DNA from: Chaetoderma sp. LZ-2023a
Taxonomy: Eukaryota; Mollusca; Caudofoveata; Chaetodermatida; Chaetodermatidae
Direction of reading: 5' to 3'
Length of the DNA stretch: 64,000 nt
NCBI GenBank assembly: GCA_034401795.1
Contig: CM067372.1
Coordinates: forward strand, 38,878,861-38,942,860
Shown: positions 63,480-64,000 of the stretch, piece by piece
Layout: every line of letters begins with the position of its first letter
Position numbering within the stretch: the stretch's first letter is position 1
The notes under the pieces: model-generated
Seen by the model: the letters and a program-made list of their open reading frames with translations, nothing else
Databases searched by the model: none
What the model was told of the DNA's origin: nothing
Position numbers and translations under genes: made by a program

Positions 63480-63965
63480 TGAGTTAAGCTGAACATCACT
63501 GTTTATATCTCGTGTTTGCTTGATCGTACTGTAGCACATGCTTCTTTATCATGAGAGAATGATACATGACACCTTGGAGTCAAAATGCCAATGGTCCAGC
63601 TCACTCTGTCCTTGCTAAACCCTAGTTGTTATCAAAACTAACATTTTGCATTTAGTTCAACTTAGCGGATTATATCTCATGTTTGGTTAAGCATACATCC
63701 ATGATACAGGGACATATTCTTCTGTATATTGAGAAAGCATGACACAATCACCTTGGCATCAAAGGTCAGTGTGAAAATGACAAAGCTCAGGGTTTTTTTC
63801 AACAAGACCATTTTGATTTTACCTTAACTTAGCATGTCATATCTCATGTTGTGTTAATCATGCTGCACCTAAACGTGGACACATGCTAAGCAAATGGGAT
63901 GAGACAATTACTTTGAAGTCAAAAGGTCAAAGGTCATGGTCATTAATAAGTGTATTGATAAGCCT
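63480..63965 (+). repeat. About 172-bp tandem repeat, three diverged units
   Basis: Each unit has a TATATCTCGTGTTTGCTT-like start (63508, 63674, 63840), a middle with GGACACATGCT or GGGACATATTCTTCT, then ACACCTTGGAGTCAAAA or ATCACCTTGGCATCAAAGGT. No coding signal. Confidence 0.75.
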
Positions 63966-64000
63966 TCTATATATGAATTTTTTGTTTGAAGTCGAGCTTC

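Overview
This is a stretch of nuclear DNA from an animal, most likely a marine mollusc and possibly a bivalve. That assignment is inferred from three things: a spliced metazoan gene, the mix of transposable elements, and dispersed repeats of a 'TTAGCTCACCTGG...' type that I associate with mollusc genomes. Nothing looks bacterial: there are no operons and no dense open reading frames, and most long ORFs belong to retrotransposons.

The only host gene I can support is a plus-strand SLC39A11 (ZIP11) zinc transporter. Seven exons lie at 14367-14405, 18993-19275, 27446-27658, 31058-31127, 37633-37731, 40472-40630 and 45957-46035. They join in one continuous frame (942 nt, 313 residues plus stop), each with AG/GT borders. 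The first exon or exons, upstream of the residues RKILDGSLGFAAG, were not found and probably lie left of the window. The introns are filled with mobile elements and minisatellites.

Three DIRS-type tyrosine-recombinase retrotransposons are present, all on the plus strand. DIRS-1 (1003-7623) and DIRS-3 (52412-59517) are one family; DIRS-1 is decayed and has lost its left end, and DIRS-3 is almost intact. DIRS-2 (19578-26165) is a different family lying inside an SLC39A11 intron. DIRS-2 and DIRS-3 have inverted terminal repeats and an internal complementary region matching both outer ends; DIRS-1 keeps its right end and internal region. The DIRS-1/3 family appears to have an intron-split gag with an N-terminal Cys-rich finger, and a pol fusing RT, RNase H, a DAM-methyltransferase-like remnant and a tyrosine recombinase.

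Other mobile DNA includes non-LTR retrotransposon fragments (1-1002, 47290-47830, 59770-60461, all minus), Penelope-like fragments (7636-7991 plus, 32780-33075 minus, and a degenerate hammerhead-like motif near 61471), a dead Tc1/mariner copy (33340-34440 minus), another DIRS-like RT fragment (9967-10590), and a decayed minus-strand gene of an uncharacterised multicopy family (60480-62500). Several families of palindromic MITEs recur: HP-A (TTAA-flanked, about 240 bp, core GACTGGCTCG...CGAGCCAGTC), HP-B (about 400 bp, with a CRE-like left arm and a GC-box right arm), HP-C, and single hairpins.

Tandem arrays are prominent: 41-43 bp units at 15130-17590 with higher-order repeats, 50 bp units at 37793-38762, and 45/91 bp and 78 bp units at 48560-49870. 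The points most worth a second look are the DIRS architecture, the DIRS-2 insertion into an HP-A hairpin, the repeated placement of HP-B hairpins beside SLC39A11 exons, and the dense TTCCGG cluster inside DIRS-2.
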